NCBI RefSeq assembly: GCF_028863945.1
Contig: NZ_JARBEA010000028.1
Location: 1-35,358 of the forward strand
DNA: 35,358 nucleotides
DNA from: Jeotgalibaca caeni
GTDB taxonomy: Bacteria; Bacillota; Bacilli; Lactobacillales; Aerococcaceae
Direction of reading: 5' to 3'
This document shows positions 8,951 through 15,904 of the stretch, one piece after another (the stretch's first letter is position 1; each line of letters opens with the position of its first letter). Below the pieces are notes generated by a model that saw only the letters and a list, made by a program, of their open reading frames with translations, did no database searches and was not told where the DNA came from. Made by a program: the position numbers and the translations under genes.

Positions 8951-8990
8951 AAAAATAAGAAGAGGCTGGAGAAAAAATTCTCAGCCTCTT
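8951..8990 (-). terminator. Terminator of murB-ECF ATPase operon
   Basis: AAGAGGCTGGAG and CTCAGCCTCTT form an 11-pair stem with one bulge (8960-8990); on the minus strand CTTATTTTTT follows. It is about 125 bases past the last gene. Confidence 0.75.
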
Positions 8991-9114
8991 ACCTATGTAT
9001 GAATATTTGATTCGTAAACGTGATCCAGAAGGCAGCTCGACGTCACCTCGTCATGACTATTGCTGCTTTAGCAGCTTAGAAACCTGATTCGAGGTTTGGC
9101 GAACTCCCATGTTC
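8991..9114 (-). other. Structured 3' untranslated segment, non-coding
   Basis: Between the ATPase stop and its terminator lie two adjacent hairpins, AAACCT-GATTCG-AGGTTT (9080-9097) and GCTGCT-TT-AGCAGC (9062-9075), then the palindromes GTCATGAC and GACGTC. GATTCG also occurs twice (9008-9013 and 9086-9091). No convincing ORF is present; a 17-codon ORF without a ribosome site was discounted. Composition is less A/T-rich than the neighbouring spacer. Confidence 0.5.
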
Positions 9115-10821
9115 TTAAAATAATCGAGCGACTCGATCATAATGAATGAATTTCTCAGTAAAAACATAGGGATCTTTCATCCCAATACGCTTAGCAAATG
9201 TGTACAAACTGGCTTCCTTGAGAGAAGACTTCTCAATCAATTCTGGACTAACAAGAATGGAAACAGGACTTGCATCAGCAAGTACTTGTCCTTCTGCCAT
9301 CACAACTGCTCGTTTCGTATACTCAAGCATTAAATGCATATCATGCGTAACTAAGAGAACCGTCACTCCTTGCAAGTGAATGGTTTGCAAGAAGCTCATA
9401 ATTTCTGTGTAACGCATAAAATCTTGCCCTGCAGTCGGCTCTTCCACAATAATCATATCGGGGCTAAGTGCCAAGACTGCGGCAATGACTACTCTACGTA
9501 ACTGACCGAAACTAAGCGTTGCCATCGGTAAATCACGAATATATTGCAAGCTACACACACGAATCGCTTCTTCTACCTTCTTCTCAATTTCCTCTGGTGG
9601 AAAGTTACGCTGTCTAAGTCGATAAGCAATCTCTTCGTAAATATTTTCTTGCGAAATAAAGTCGAGTGGATTTTGAGGAATATATCCAACGAGACTGGCC
9701 ATTTTTTCTTTGTCGTAATCGGAAATGTCTTCCCCTTTCCAATACATCTTTCCGGACTGAATTTCTTCTTGTCCTGAAATAATCTTGGCAAGGGTCGTTT
9801 TCCCAGATCCATTTGGACCAATCAAACTCAACATCTCGCCCTCCATAATTTGGAGACTAACATGATTGACAATGTTTTCCTCATTCCAAGGATACTTAAA
9901 CGATACATCCTCTATTTCAAGTAGGATTTCATCATTGCTAGGATATTGAAAATGGGGCAAATAAGAAAGCCATCGTTCCATATCTGCCTTCAAGTTAGGT
10001 CCGTTAATCGAATGGACGTCATCGAGACGGTGAATAAGATCCAAATTCACTCCAGCATACCGCATGGCAGTAATATAGAGCGGTTCGCGAATCCCGATAT
10101 CCGCCAGCACATCGCTTTTTAAGATTTCGGATGGTTTTCCATCCGCAATAATTCTGCCTTCAGAAAACAGAATCAAGCGGTCAAACGGATAAACGAGAGC
10201 ATCTTCTAAACGATGCTCGATAATCACGATGGTTGTCTCCGTCTTCTGGTGCAACTCATTAATGAAGTTCATCGCAATATCACCAGATTTAGGGTCTAAA
10301 TTCGCCAGAGGCTCGTCTAATAATAAAAATGGCTTGTCGTCATTCAATAATAAACCTGCAGCCGTCATCTTTTCAAATTGACGGTCTGACAATTTTTCGA
10401 AGCTCTCTGTCAAGGATGGATAGCGACTTAAAAACCAGTTCATACTAGCCGATTTCTTTTGTTCAAGGTACGTTTGAAATGGTTGAACAGCAGGCTGAAT
10501 AGTGGTCGAACGCTGTTTTTCGTTGATCACTTCTGCACTCACTTCCATGGTAATCGCAAGCTCATTCGGCAAGAAATTAGCAGTGGATTTTTGTTCATCG
10601 TTTCTTCCAATCGTAATGGTTCCAGAATAATCATTATTCTCTTTATTTGGCAGTACACCAGTTAAACAGCGAGCAAATGTGGTTTTACCAGATCCGCTTG
10701 GGCCTACAACCAGAATTTTTTCTCCTTCATAAATCGCTACATTCAATTCGTTTAGGACTGGTTCTATTTGATCTGAGTATGTAAAGGTGAAATTTCTAAA
10801 GGTTATTAATGGCTTTTTCAC
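9115..10821 (-). CDS. Double-NBD ECF-type ABC ATPase, orphan
   Basis: A 568-residue cytoplasmic protein with two ATPase domains, built like YkoD/EcfA fusions that drive vitamin or metal uptake with an EcfT membrane protein. NBD1 has Walker A GPSGSGKTT (40-48), Walker B LLLDEP (D169, E170) and H203, but no recognisable Q-loop and a changed signature LSDRQ (144-148). NBD2 has Walker A GPNGSGKTT (335-343), Q383 (IPQNP), signature LSFGQ (436-440) and a Walker B with E for D (VEEP, 459-462). No EcfT or substrate subunit is nearby. The frame is open further upstream into murB, but AAAGGAGG sits six bases before a GTG at 10821, 28 bases past the murB stop, and defines the start. Confidence 0.85.
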   Translation of the reverse strand: MKKPLITFRNFTFTYSDQIEPVLNELNVAIYEGEKILVVGPSGSGKTTFARCLTGVLPNKENNDYSGTITIGRNDEQKSTANFLPNELAITMEVSAEVINEKQRSTTIQPAVQPFQTYLEQKKSASMNWFLSRYPSLTESFEKLSDRQFEKMTAAGLLLNDDKPFLLLDEPLANLDPKSGDIAMNFINELHQKTETTIVIIEHRLEDALVYPFDRLILFSEGRIIADGKPSEILKSDVLADIGIREPLYITAMRYAGVNLDLIHRLDDVHSINGPNLKADMERWLSYLPHFQYPSNDEILLEIEDVSFKYPWNEENIVNHVSLQIMEGEMLSLIGPNGSGKTTLAKIISGQEEIQSGKMYWKGEDISDYDKEKMASLVGYIPQNPLDFISQENIYEEIAYRLRQRNFPPEEIEKKVEEAIRVCSLQYIRDLPMATLSFGQLRRVVIAAVLALSPDMIIVEEPTAGQDFMRYTEIMSFLQTIHLQGVTVLLVTHDMHLMLEYTKRAVVMAEGQVLADASPVSILVSPELIEKSSLKEASLYTFAKRIGMKDPYVFTEKFIHYDRVARLF

Positions 10822-10849
10822 AGGATCCTCCTTTGCTTTTGCTTCCGTC

Positions 10850-11809
10850 TTAAGAAGAAATACCCATTGCCACAAAATCGTCAGATTCTTTTGGCGCATC
10901 TTCTCCAATAATACGTACTTCTGTTTCTAGCTTTACTTCAAATAATTCAAAAATAACTTCTTTGATGTACGCAATTAATTCAATGTAATCCGTGGCGGAA
11001 GCTTGATTTACATTGACAATAAAGCCTGCATGCTTCGTTGAGATTTGAGCTCCGCCCCACATTTTCCCTTGTAAGCCGGCCTCTTGAATTAACTTTCCAG
11101 TAAAGTATCCGGTTGGGCGCTTAAAGACACTGCCACAAGACGGAAATTCCAATGGCTGCTTCGCCGTACGTAATTCTGTCAATTCTTCCATTTTTGCTGA
11201 AATTTTTTCTTTTTTACCTTTTTCCAGTTCAAAAACAGTTTCTAGTACAATGTCTCCCGTTTCTTGAAGTACGGTATGACGGTAGTTGAATTCCAAATCA
11301 TCATTCTCATAGACTTTTCGTTCGCCCTTTAAGGTGACAACTTCTACCGTCTTGATGACTGTTTTTACTTCTCCACCATAAGCACCAGCATTCATATAAA
11401 CTGCTCCGCCTACGCTGCCAGGGATACCACAAGCAAACTCTAATCCGGTTAGGCCTTCATGTAAAGCTCTCTTAGAAGCATCAATTAATTTAGCGCCACT
11501 TTGGACAATTAGTTGATTTTTCTCCGCTTTAATGCCGTTCAATTCCGTTAATATCATGACCACGCCGCGAATGCCACCATCGCGAATAATCACATTGCTT
11601 GAATTTCCTAAAATCGTTAAAGGTACCTTGTGCTCGTGTGTCCATTTCGTAATTTCTTCTACTTCTTCCTTCGATACTGGAAAAAGCAACACATCAGCAG
11701 GTCCACCTGTTCTCGTATAGGTATACGCGTCTAATTTTTTATTTACTTTTAATATGACATTTGGAAAAGTTCCTTTTATTTCCTCTGCCAACCAAGCTGT
11801 ATCTAGCAA
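10850..11809 (-). CDS. murB: UDP-N-acetylenolpyruvoylglucosamine reductase MurB
   Basis: FAD- and NADPH-dependent reductase making UDP-N-acetylmuramate for peptidoglycan, 319 residues. Visible motifs: TRTGGPADVLLFP, GNSSNVIIRDGG (FAD binding), CGIPGSVGGAVYMNAGAYGGE, SCGSVFKRP with the catalytic Ser, and a C-terminal Glu in LETEVRIIGE. The long frame begins with GTG at 11875, but that codon lies within a promoter -10 box; a GAGGGG site six bases before TTG at 11809 gives the best start and a normal N-terminus. Followed by the ECF-type ATPase. Confidence 0.93.
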   Translation of the reverse strand: MLDTAWLAEEIKGTFPNVILKVNKKLDAYTYTRTGGPADVLLFPVSKEEVEEITKWTHEHKVPLTILGNSSNVIIRDGGIRGVVMILTELNGIKAEKNQLIVQSGAKLIDASKRALHEGLTGLEFACGIPGSVGGAVYMNAGAYGGEVKTVIKTVEVVTLKGERKVYENDDLEFNYRHTVLQETGDIVLETVFELEKGKKEKISAKMEELTELRTAKQPLEFPSCGSVFKRPTGYFTGKLIQEAGLQGKMWGGAQISTKHAGFIVNVNQASATDYIELIAYIKEVIFELFEVKLETEVRIIGEDAPKESDDFVAMGISS

Positions 11810-11865
11810 TATATTCCCCTCACTACTTCCATTCATTCCGTATCTATGTTTACCAAATAAAATAT

Positions 11866-11893
11866 ATTGTATCACACTCTACGAGTATAATAA
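11866..11893 (-). promoter_or_regulatory. Promoter of murB
   Basis: On the minus strand TTATTA (11893-11888), 16 bases, TGATACAAT with the -10 at 11871-11866. A second candidate further upstream is TTGAAA, 18 bases, TATACT. Confidence 0.5.
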
Positions 11894-12013
11894 GCTATAT
11901 TTTAGTATACTGTCCAGCGGTTTCGGTTTTCAAGTGAAAAAGAGTGTTCTGCGGCAGAAAATGACGTGTGAGTATGCTAAAATAGTTCAAGTATAGGAAA
12001 GGAGGAATTCTGC

Positions 12014-12262
12014 TTGAGAAATAAACAAATTAAAAATGCAACGATGTTTACCCTACTTAGTGTTCTTTATCCCGTTTATCTTTTTGCTACAAAGGAACCA
12101 AATACCATCGCGACGGTTTCAGTCGTCCTCGCACTCTTCTTCCCCATTGTTGGTGTAATTTACGGTTTAAACGTAAAAGAAGCTCGTTTCAAATGGACGT
12201 TTGTCCTCGTTAACTTCGTTGTACTTCTTATTTTTGGTATTTATGCCCTGAATATTTTCTAA
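12014..12262 (+). CDS. Small hydrophobic membrane protein, unknown
   Basis: An 82-residue protein with three predicted membrane helices (about 10-26, 33-50 and 60-80) and a basic N-terminus. I do not recognise a family. The start is TTG at 12014, with GGAGG eight bases upstream. It is followed after 16 bases by exoA on the same strand, so it is probably cotranscribed. Its charged loop NVKEARFKW is the only notable soluble part. It could be a DUF found only in Lactobacillales. Confidence 0.7.
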   Translation: MRNKQIKNATMFTLLSVLYPVYLFATKEPNTIATVSVVLALFFPIVGVIYGLNVKEARFKWTFVLVNFVVLLIFGIYALNIF

Positions 12263-12278
12263 CAGAGGAGGAATTTCG

Positions 12279-13043
12279 TTGGTGAAGTTGGTTTCATGGA
12301 ATGTGAATGGCTTGCGCGCAATCGTGAAGAAAAATTTCTTAGAAGTTTTCCAGGAGTTTGATGCAGACTTCTTCTGTTTGCAAGAAACAAAACTGCAAGA
12401 AGGACAAATTGATTTGGTATTCCCAGGCTATACCTCTTATTGGAATTATGCAGAACGTAAGGGATATTCGGGTACCGCTATTTTCGCCAAACAGGAGCCG
12501 CTTTCTGTTCGTTACGGAATGGGAATCGATCATCACGATCAAGAAGGAAGAGTGATCGCCCTTGAATACGATCAGTTCTGGGTAGTGACGGTCTACACCC
12601 CTAATTCCAAAGCGGAGCTTGCCAGAATTGACTACCGCATGCAATGGGAAGATGATTTCCGTATATACTTAAAAGAACTGGAAAAAACAAAGCCGGTCAT
12701 TGTTTGTGGAGACCTGAATGTAGCCCATACTGAAATCGATTTGAAAAATCCACAGTCGAATCGAATGAGTGCAGGTTTTTCCGATCAAGAGCGGACAAAA
12801 TTTTCGACCTTACTTGATCACGGATTCGTCGATACATTCCGTTTCTTTTATCCAGATGTTACCAATAAGTATACGTGGTGGAACTATCGTTTCAACGCAC
12901 GTAAAAACAATGCTGGTTGGCGGATTGACTATTTCTTAGTCTCTGATGCGTTAAAAGACAACTTGATTGCGGCAGAAATTCATGATGATATTATGGGCAG
13001 TGATCATTGTCCTGTTTCGTTGGAAATTTCTGTGGATGAATAG
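12279..13043 (+). CDS. exoA: Exodeoxyribonuclease III (ExoA/XthA, AP endonuclease)
   Basis: A 254-residue Mg-dependent exonuclease III and AP endonuclease of base excision repair. The full EEP-fold motif set is visible: SWNVNGLRA (residues 5-13), QETKLQ (36-41, metal Glu), VTVYTPNS, GDLNVAH (catalytic Asp, Asn) near 147, and GSDHCPVSLEI at the C-terminus (catalytic Asp-His). Start is TTG at 12279 or the adjacent GTG at 12282; AGAGGAGG precedes both, and spacing slightly favours TTG. Terminator 5 bases after the stop. Confidence 0.95.
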   Translation: MVKLVSWNVNGLRAIVKKNFLEVFQEFDADFFCLQETKLQEGQIDLVFPGYTSYWNYAERKGYSGTAIFAKQEPLSVRYGMGIDHHDQEGRVIALEYDQFWVVTVYTPNSKAELARIDYRMQWEDDFRIYLKELEKTKPVIVCGDLNVAHTEIDLKNPQSNRMSAGFSDQERTKFSTLLDHGFVDTFRFFYPDVTNKYTWWNYRFNARKNNAGWRIDYFLVSDALKDNLIAAEIHDDIMGSDHCPVSLEISVDE

Positions 13044-13047
13044 GAAA

Positions 13048-13072
13048 AAACTATTCATTTTTTGAATAGTTT
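13048..13072 (+). terminator. Terminator of exoA
   Basis: Perfect 10-pair stem AAACTATTCA with TGAATAGTTT around a T5 loop, followed by TATCATTTTATTTT. Confidence 0.6.
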
Positions 13073-13083
13073 ATCATTTTATT

Positions 13084-13113
13084 TTGGTTATGTGATAAAC
13101 TTAATTTGATAAT
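13084..13113 (+). promoter_or_regulatory. Possible promoter of the DUF3139-like gene
   Basis: TTGGTT (13084-13089), 18 bases, GATAAT (13108-13113), about 80 bases before the gene. Confidence 0.35.
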
Positions 13114-13190
13114 CGAGTTAAAATTCAAGATTTCTTTAAACCTAAAGAATCTAATGGGCTAAAACCTTATCTTTTCTCTTTGTAAAGGAG

Positions 13191-13544
13191 GTGATTGATA
13201 TCAAGAGGATGGGAAGAAGATGGGTAGTGTTGGGCTTGGCAGCAGCAATGGCAGCGGGTTTTTACCTCTACCAGTTCCCTCTAAAAAGCTACATTACGCA
13301 ACAAAAGCTCTATGAATTGCTAGCAGAGGAGGGGGTTGCGAAAGAGGATATTCAGATACAGAAAGTTCTAAAAGACTATAAGAGCGCCCGAAGTGGATAT
13401 GTAATGTATTTTACTGTGAAGGAGAGTCCTCTCGATTATCAGTATGATTATTCTTTTAAAATTAATAATTGGATGAGGGGATACGTTTCGGAAGGGACTA
13501 TTTATTCAAGTGACAAAATTATTTTTAATGAGAATGAAGAGTAA
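13191..13544 (+). CDS. Small exported protein, DUF3139-like
   Basis: A protein of up to 117 residues: basic N-terminus (KRMGRRW), one hydrophobic segment (about residues 11-27), then a soluble outer part of about 85 residues with KDYKSARSGYVMYFTVKESPLDYQYDYSF. That tail pattern (KDYK...GY...F..P...Y.Y.Y) resembles the DUF3139 family of small Gram-positive exported proteins, function unknown. The start is uncertain: AAAGGAGG ends at 13191, so the GTG at 13191 overlaps it; ATT at 13194 or the in-frame ATG at 13209 are possible, the latter giving 111 residues. Confidence 0.65.
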   Translation: MIDIKRMGRRWVVLGLAAAMAAGFYLYQFPLKSYITQQKLYELLAEEGVAKEDIQIQKVLKDYKSARSGYVMYFTVKESPLDYQYDYSFKINNWMRGYVSEGTIYSSDKIIFNENEE

Positions 13545-13556
13545 TATATTGAAAAG

Positions 13557-13732
13557 ATGATGCGATTGATGTATGTCTTGGGAGCTTTTGTTTTGCTACT
13601 ACTGGTTTCTCCATCTGCTGTTTCTGCCAATTAGGTGGTTTTCATACGCCCCTGTTTGCCTATCCCTATGATTTACCTGACTATTTTGAAACGCCACCTA
13701 CACATGTAGCAACCTGGTCGTCTGGGCTATAA
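13557..13732 (+). pseudogene. Split ORF: signal peptide and short tail in different frames
   Basis: From ATG 13557 a frame encodes 25 residues, MMRLMYVLGAFVLLLLVSPS then AVSAN, then TAG at 13632. It is a textbook secretion signal with an AVSA cleavage site and stops right after it. In the -1 frame an open stretch (13634-13732) continues with GGFHTPLFAYPYDLPDYFET and a further 12 residues to TAA. Joined, it would be a secreted peptide of about 57 residues. A frameshift mutation, sequencing error or programmed shift are all possible. The ribosome site is weak. It lies 12 bases after the DUF3139-like gene. No known family recognised. Confidence 0.4.
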
Positions 13733-13767
13733 TTTCTTCCTGCATTAAGGAGTATGTAAAAGAGCAT

Positions 13768-13813
13768 AAAAGCCCTATTTATAGGTCTCACACGACTAAT
13801 AATTAGGGCTTTT
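13768..13813. terminator. Inverted repeat, possible terminator
   Basis: AAAAGCCCTA (13768-13777) and TAGGGCTTTT (13804-13813) form a perfect ten-pair stem with a 26-base loop. A-run before and T-run after fit termination from the upstream + strand genes. The remainder of 13814-13946 shows no ORF or clear signal. Confidence 0.45.
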
Positions 13814-13946
13814 GTAGGTTATCTTGAATATTTTACCTGAATTTGTGCTACGAATTTGTTTCTCTGTCTGTAAAATCATTTTCTAAACAGATAGCTGACT
13901 ACAAGCGGCGTATGACTCTGCTTCGGAGAGGATTGGAGCCCTGATA

Positions 13947-13976
13947 TTGTTGTATTTTTTCCCTACATGCTATAAT
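13947..13976 (+). promoter_or_regulatory. Strong promoter without a downstream gene
   Basis: TTGTTG (13947-13952), 18 bases, extended -10 TGCTATAAT with perfect TATAAT (13971-13976). The next gene on either side of it downstream is on the opposite strand. Confidence 0.6.
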
Positions 13977-13981
13977 CAAGT

Positions 13982-14048
13982 GCGAAATGTGAAGATTTCG
14001 AGCATGGATAGCACAAAAGAGGCTGGAATAAAATCCAGCCTCTTTCTA
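13982..14048 (+). ncRNA. Candidate small RNA between promoter and terminator
   Basis: A transcript from the promoter at 13947-13976 would begin near 13982 and meet the hairpin at 14016-14045 after about 35 bases. The interval folds: CGAAAT (13983-13988) pairs with ATTTCG (13995-14000), and GTGC (13980-13983) could pair with GCAC (14011-14014). Total length would be about 65 bases. No ORF with a ribosome site fits. The promoter and hairpins are seen; the RNA itself is inferred and no known family is recognised. Confidence 0.35.
14016..14045. terminator. Terminator of the GNAT gene, also usable on the + strand
   Basis: Perfect 12-pair stem AAAGAGGCTGGA with TCCAGCCTCTTT around a six-base loop. 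On the minus strand TTTTGTG follows; on the + strand TTTCTATTT. It is 18 bases past the GNAT stop. Confidence 0.75.
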
Positions 14049-14062
14049 TTTACTGCTCATTT

Positions 14063-14590
14063 TCAATCAATCAGTAAGCTCATCATGACACCATCATAAA
14101 ATTCTCCGTCAATCATCATAACGCGAGCCATTCTGCCTTCTTGTTGATACCCCATTTTTTCGTACAGTCCAATTGCTCGTTCATTGTCAGCATGAACCGT
14201 CAACTCCAAACGGCGGATTATTCCACTCTCACGAGCCCATAGTTCAATCTCCTCTAGCAAAACGGTCCCGATTCCAAACCCCCAAAATTCTTCGGCAACC
14301 GTGATCCCTACTTCTCCCACATGCTGCGTTTTTAGCTTGTCGTTGGAACCGACAGAAGCAATCCCAATCAGTTCTTCATTATTAATGGTTGCTACAAGCA
14401 TAATCTCGTTTTCTTTTTCCATCAATCCTTCGAGATACATTTCTTCAAATGCTTCTGACAGCTCCAATCCTTCTGGGCCATAGGTCAGATAGTCGGTCTC
14501 TGCCCCCGTCTTCTTACTAAAAGCTAAAATATCTTTTGCATCCGCTGGAATTGCTTCCCGAATCATCACTTCAATTTTTTCATTCTCCAT
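14063..14590 (-). CDS. GNAT family N-acetyltransferase
   Basis: A 175-residue acetyltransferase of the GNAT fold using acetyl-CoA. The acetyl-CoA loop is visible in VGITVAEEFWGFGIGTVLLEEIELWA (about residues 93-118), with the xGxGxG/A pattern as FGIGT, and the C-terminal strand motif LTVHADNERAIGLYEKMGYQQEG (about 130-152) is typical of RimL/RimJ-like enzymes. The substrate cannot be told. It overlaps tsaE by 11 bases and is cotranscribed with it; in many Firmicutes rimI clusters with tsa genes, but this sequence looks more like a general GNAT than RimI. Confidence 0.88.
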   Translation of the reverse strand: MENEKIEVMIREAIPADAKDILAFSKKTGAETDYLTYGPEGLELSEAFEEMYLEGLMEKENEIMLVATINNEELIGIASVGSNDKLKTQHVGEVGITVAEEFWGFGIGTVLLEEIELWARESGIIRRLELTVHADNERAIGLYEKMGYQQEGRMARVMMIDGEFYDGVMMSLLID

Positions 14591-15059
14591 TTTGCGCTTC
14601 CTTCCATTCTTTTAATAATTTTTCGTAACGTGCTCCAACTGCTTCTATCTGGAAGAAACGATTTTGAAGAAATTCTCCAGCACGACTGATTTGTATCTTC
14701 AGGTATTCAGACGGAAGTTCTTCTTTAATGAAGATCGACCATTCAATGACACTAACACCTTCACCGTAGAAATACTCTTCTAGACCTAATTCCTCACCAC
14801 CCGATTCTTCCAAGCGATAGACATCAAGGTGATAAAGGGGCAAACGACCTTTCGTATACTCACGAACTAACGTGTACGTTGGACTTTTGATCACTTGTTC
14901 AATACCCATCCCGAGCGCTAGTCCTTTCGTGAAGGTTGTTTTTCCTGCACCCAGTTCTCCTTCTAATAAGATGACGTCTTTTGCTTCCACTCGTTCGCCT
15001 AGCTTCTTGGCAAAAGCCATTGTTTCTTGTTCATTTGTTGTTTCCATATTAAATGACAT
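14580..15059 (-). CDS. tsaE: tRNA threonylcarbamoyladenosine biosynthesis ATPase TsaE
   Basis: A 159-residue P-loop ATPase of the TsaB-TsaD-TsaE complex that makes t6A37 in ANN-decoding tRNAs. Motifs: GELGAGKTTFTKGLA (about 34-48, Walker A), SPTYTLVREY (59-68), LYHLDVYRLE (74-83, catalytic Asp region) and VSVIEWS (102-108). Usual length. It begins the two-gene transcript with the GNAT gene and has its own promoter. Confidence 0.95.
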   Translation of the reverse strand: MSFNMETTNEQETMAFAKKLGERVEAKDVILLEGELGAGKTTFTKGLALGMGIEQVIKSPTYTLVREYTKGRLPLYHLDVYRLEESGGEELGLEEYFYGEGVSVIEWSIFIKEELPSEYLKIQISRAGEFLQNRFFQIEAVGARYEKLLKEWKEAQNGE

Positions 15060-15095
15060 GGAAATCCCCCACTCTCTCCTCTTTATTCCTTTCCT

Positions 15096-15125
15096 ATCAT
15101 AGCGGAAAGAGGCGTCTCATGACAA
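15096..15125 (-). promoter_or_regulatory. Promoter of tsaE-GNAT
   Basis: On the minus strand TTGTCA (15125-15120), 18 bases, TATGAT (15101-15096), 37 bases before the tsaE ATG. Confidence 0.6.
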
Positions 15126-15196
15126 GGTTAGGAACGAATAGTTGAAAATGGAAAAGAAAAAATATATATTTAGAGCCAAAAGAAGGATGTGAGAAA

Positions 15197-15871
15197 ATGA
15201 AATGGAATCCACAGCAGTGGCTCTCTCCGCGCGTGATGATTCGTAGCAACTTTATCCTCGTGATTTCCTTTATCCTCCTTGCAGTGGCCAGCTTATACGG
15301 TTGGGGCTGGTTAAGTGTCTTGGACCGAGAGATTGGCTTAGATATTATCGAAGATCAGAATGACTTTCTTACCCCCATCTTCATTGCTGTCACGGAGTTA
15401 GGTGGAACGTATGTCGCTGTTATTCTCTTAACCATCGTCAGTATCTATGTATTCAAATGGCAAGGGCGTCCAGATTTAGCAGTTTGGTTTATTTTAACCG
15501 TTTCGCTGGGGGCAGGTGCACTGAATCAATTCTTCAAATTCCTGTTCGAACGACCTCGTCCCCCGATCCAACATCTAGTGGAACAAGGCGGTTACTCTTT
15601 CCCAAGCGGGCACTCTATGGGAGCAACGATTCTATATGGTTCTATTGTTTTCCTGCTCGTCCAATTAGGCAAGAAGCGGTGGATGAAGTGGCTAGCCCTT
15701 TTCCTTGCTGCAACCATGATTGTAATCATAGGTATTAGCCGAATTTACTTAGGGGTTCATTATCCCTCTGATGTAATCGGTGGATTCTCTCTCGGAGCTG
15801 CTTGGTTGGCTGCTTGTATCGGAGCATATGGTTTATGGAAGGAACGTCAAAAAAAAGAAGCAAATGATTAG
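15197..15871 (+). CDS. PAP2-family membrane phosphatase
   Basis: A 224-residue membrane protein with about six helices and the full acid phosphatase/lipid phosphatase signature: KFLFERPRP (about residues 114-122), PSGHS (about 134-138) and SRIYLGVHYPSDVIGG (about 180-195). These are the three conserved catalytic blocks with Lys, two Arg and two His. Family members dephosphorylate phosphatidylglycerol phosphate or undecaprenyl pyrophosphate at the outer face of the membrane; which one applies here is unknown. Single gene; the terminator begins within its last codons. Confidence 0.9.
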   Translation: MKWNPQQWLSPRVMIRSNFILVISFILLAVASLYGWGWLSVLDREIGLDIIEDQNDFLTPIFIAVTELGGTYVAVILLTIVSIYVFKWQGRPDLAVWFILTVSLGAGALNQFFKFLFERPRPPIQHLVEQGGYSFPSGHSMGATILYGSIVFLLVQLGKKRWMKWLALFLAATMIVIIGISRIYLGVHYPSDVIGGFSLGAAWLAACIGAYGLWKERQKKEAND

Positions 15872-15900
15872 CAAGGTTGGCTGCTATCATTTGCTTCTTT
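15854..15900. terminator. Bidirectional terminator between PAP2 gene and pta
   Basis: Fourteen-pair stem AAAGAAGCAAATGA with TCATTTGCTTCTTT, with A/T-runs on both sides. It overlaps the stop of the PAP2 gene and ends five bases before the pta stop, so it serves both convergent genes. Confidence 0.8.
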
Positions 15901-15904
15901 TTTA

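Noticed and set aside
9063-9116. 17-codon ORF on the minus strand after the ECF ATPase
   Set aside because: No ribosome site, and it coincides with two hairpins.
10822-10908. N-terminal extension of the ECF ATPase into murB
   Set aside because: It overlaps the murB end, has no domain resemblance, and AAAGGAGG sits before GTG 10821.
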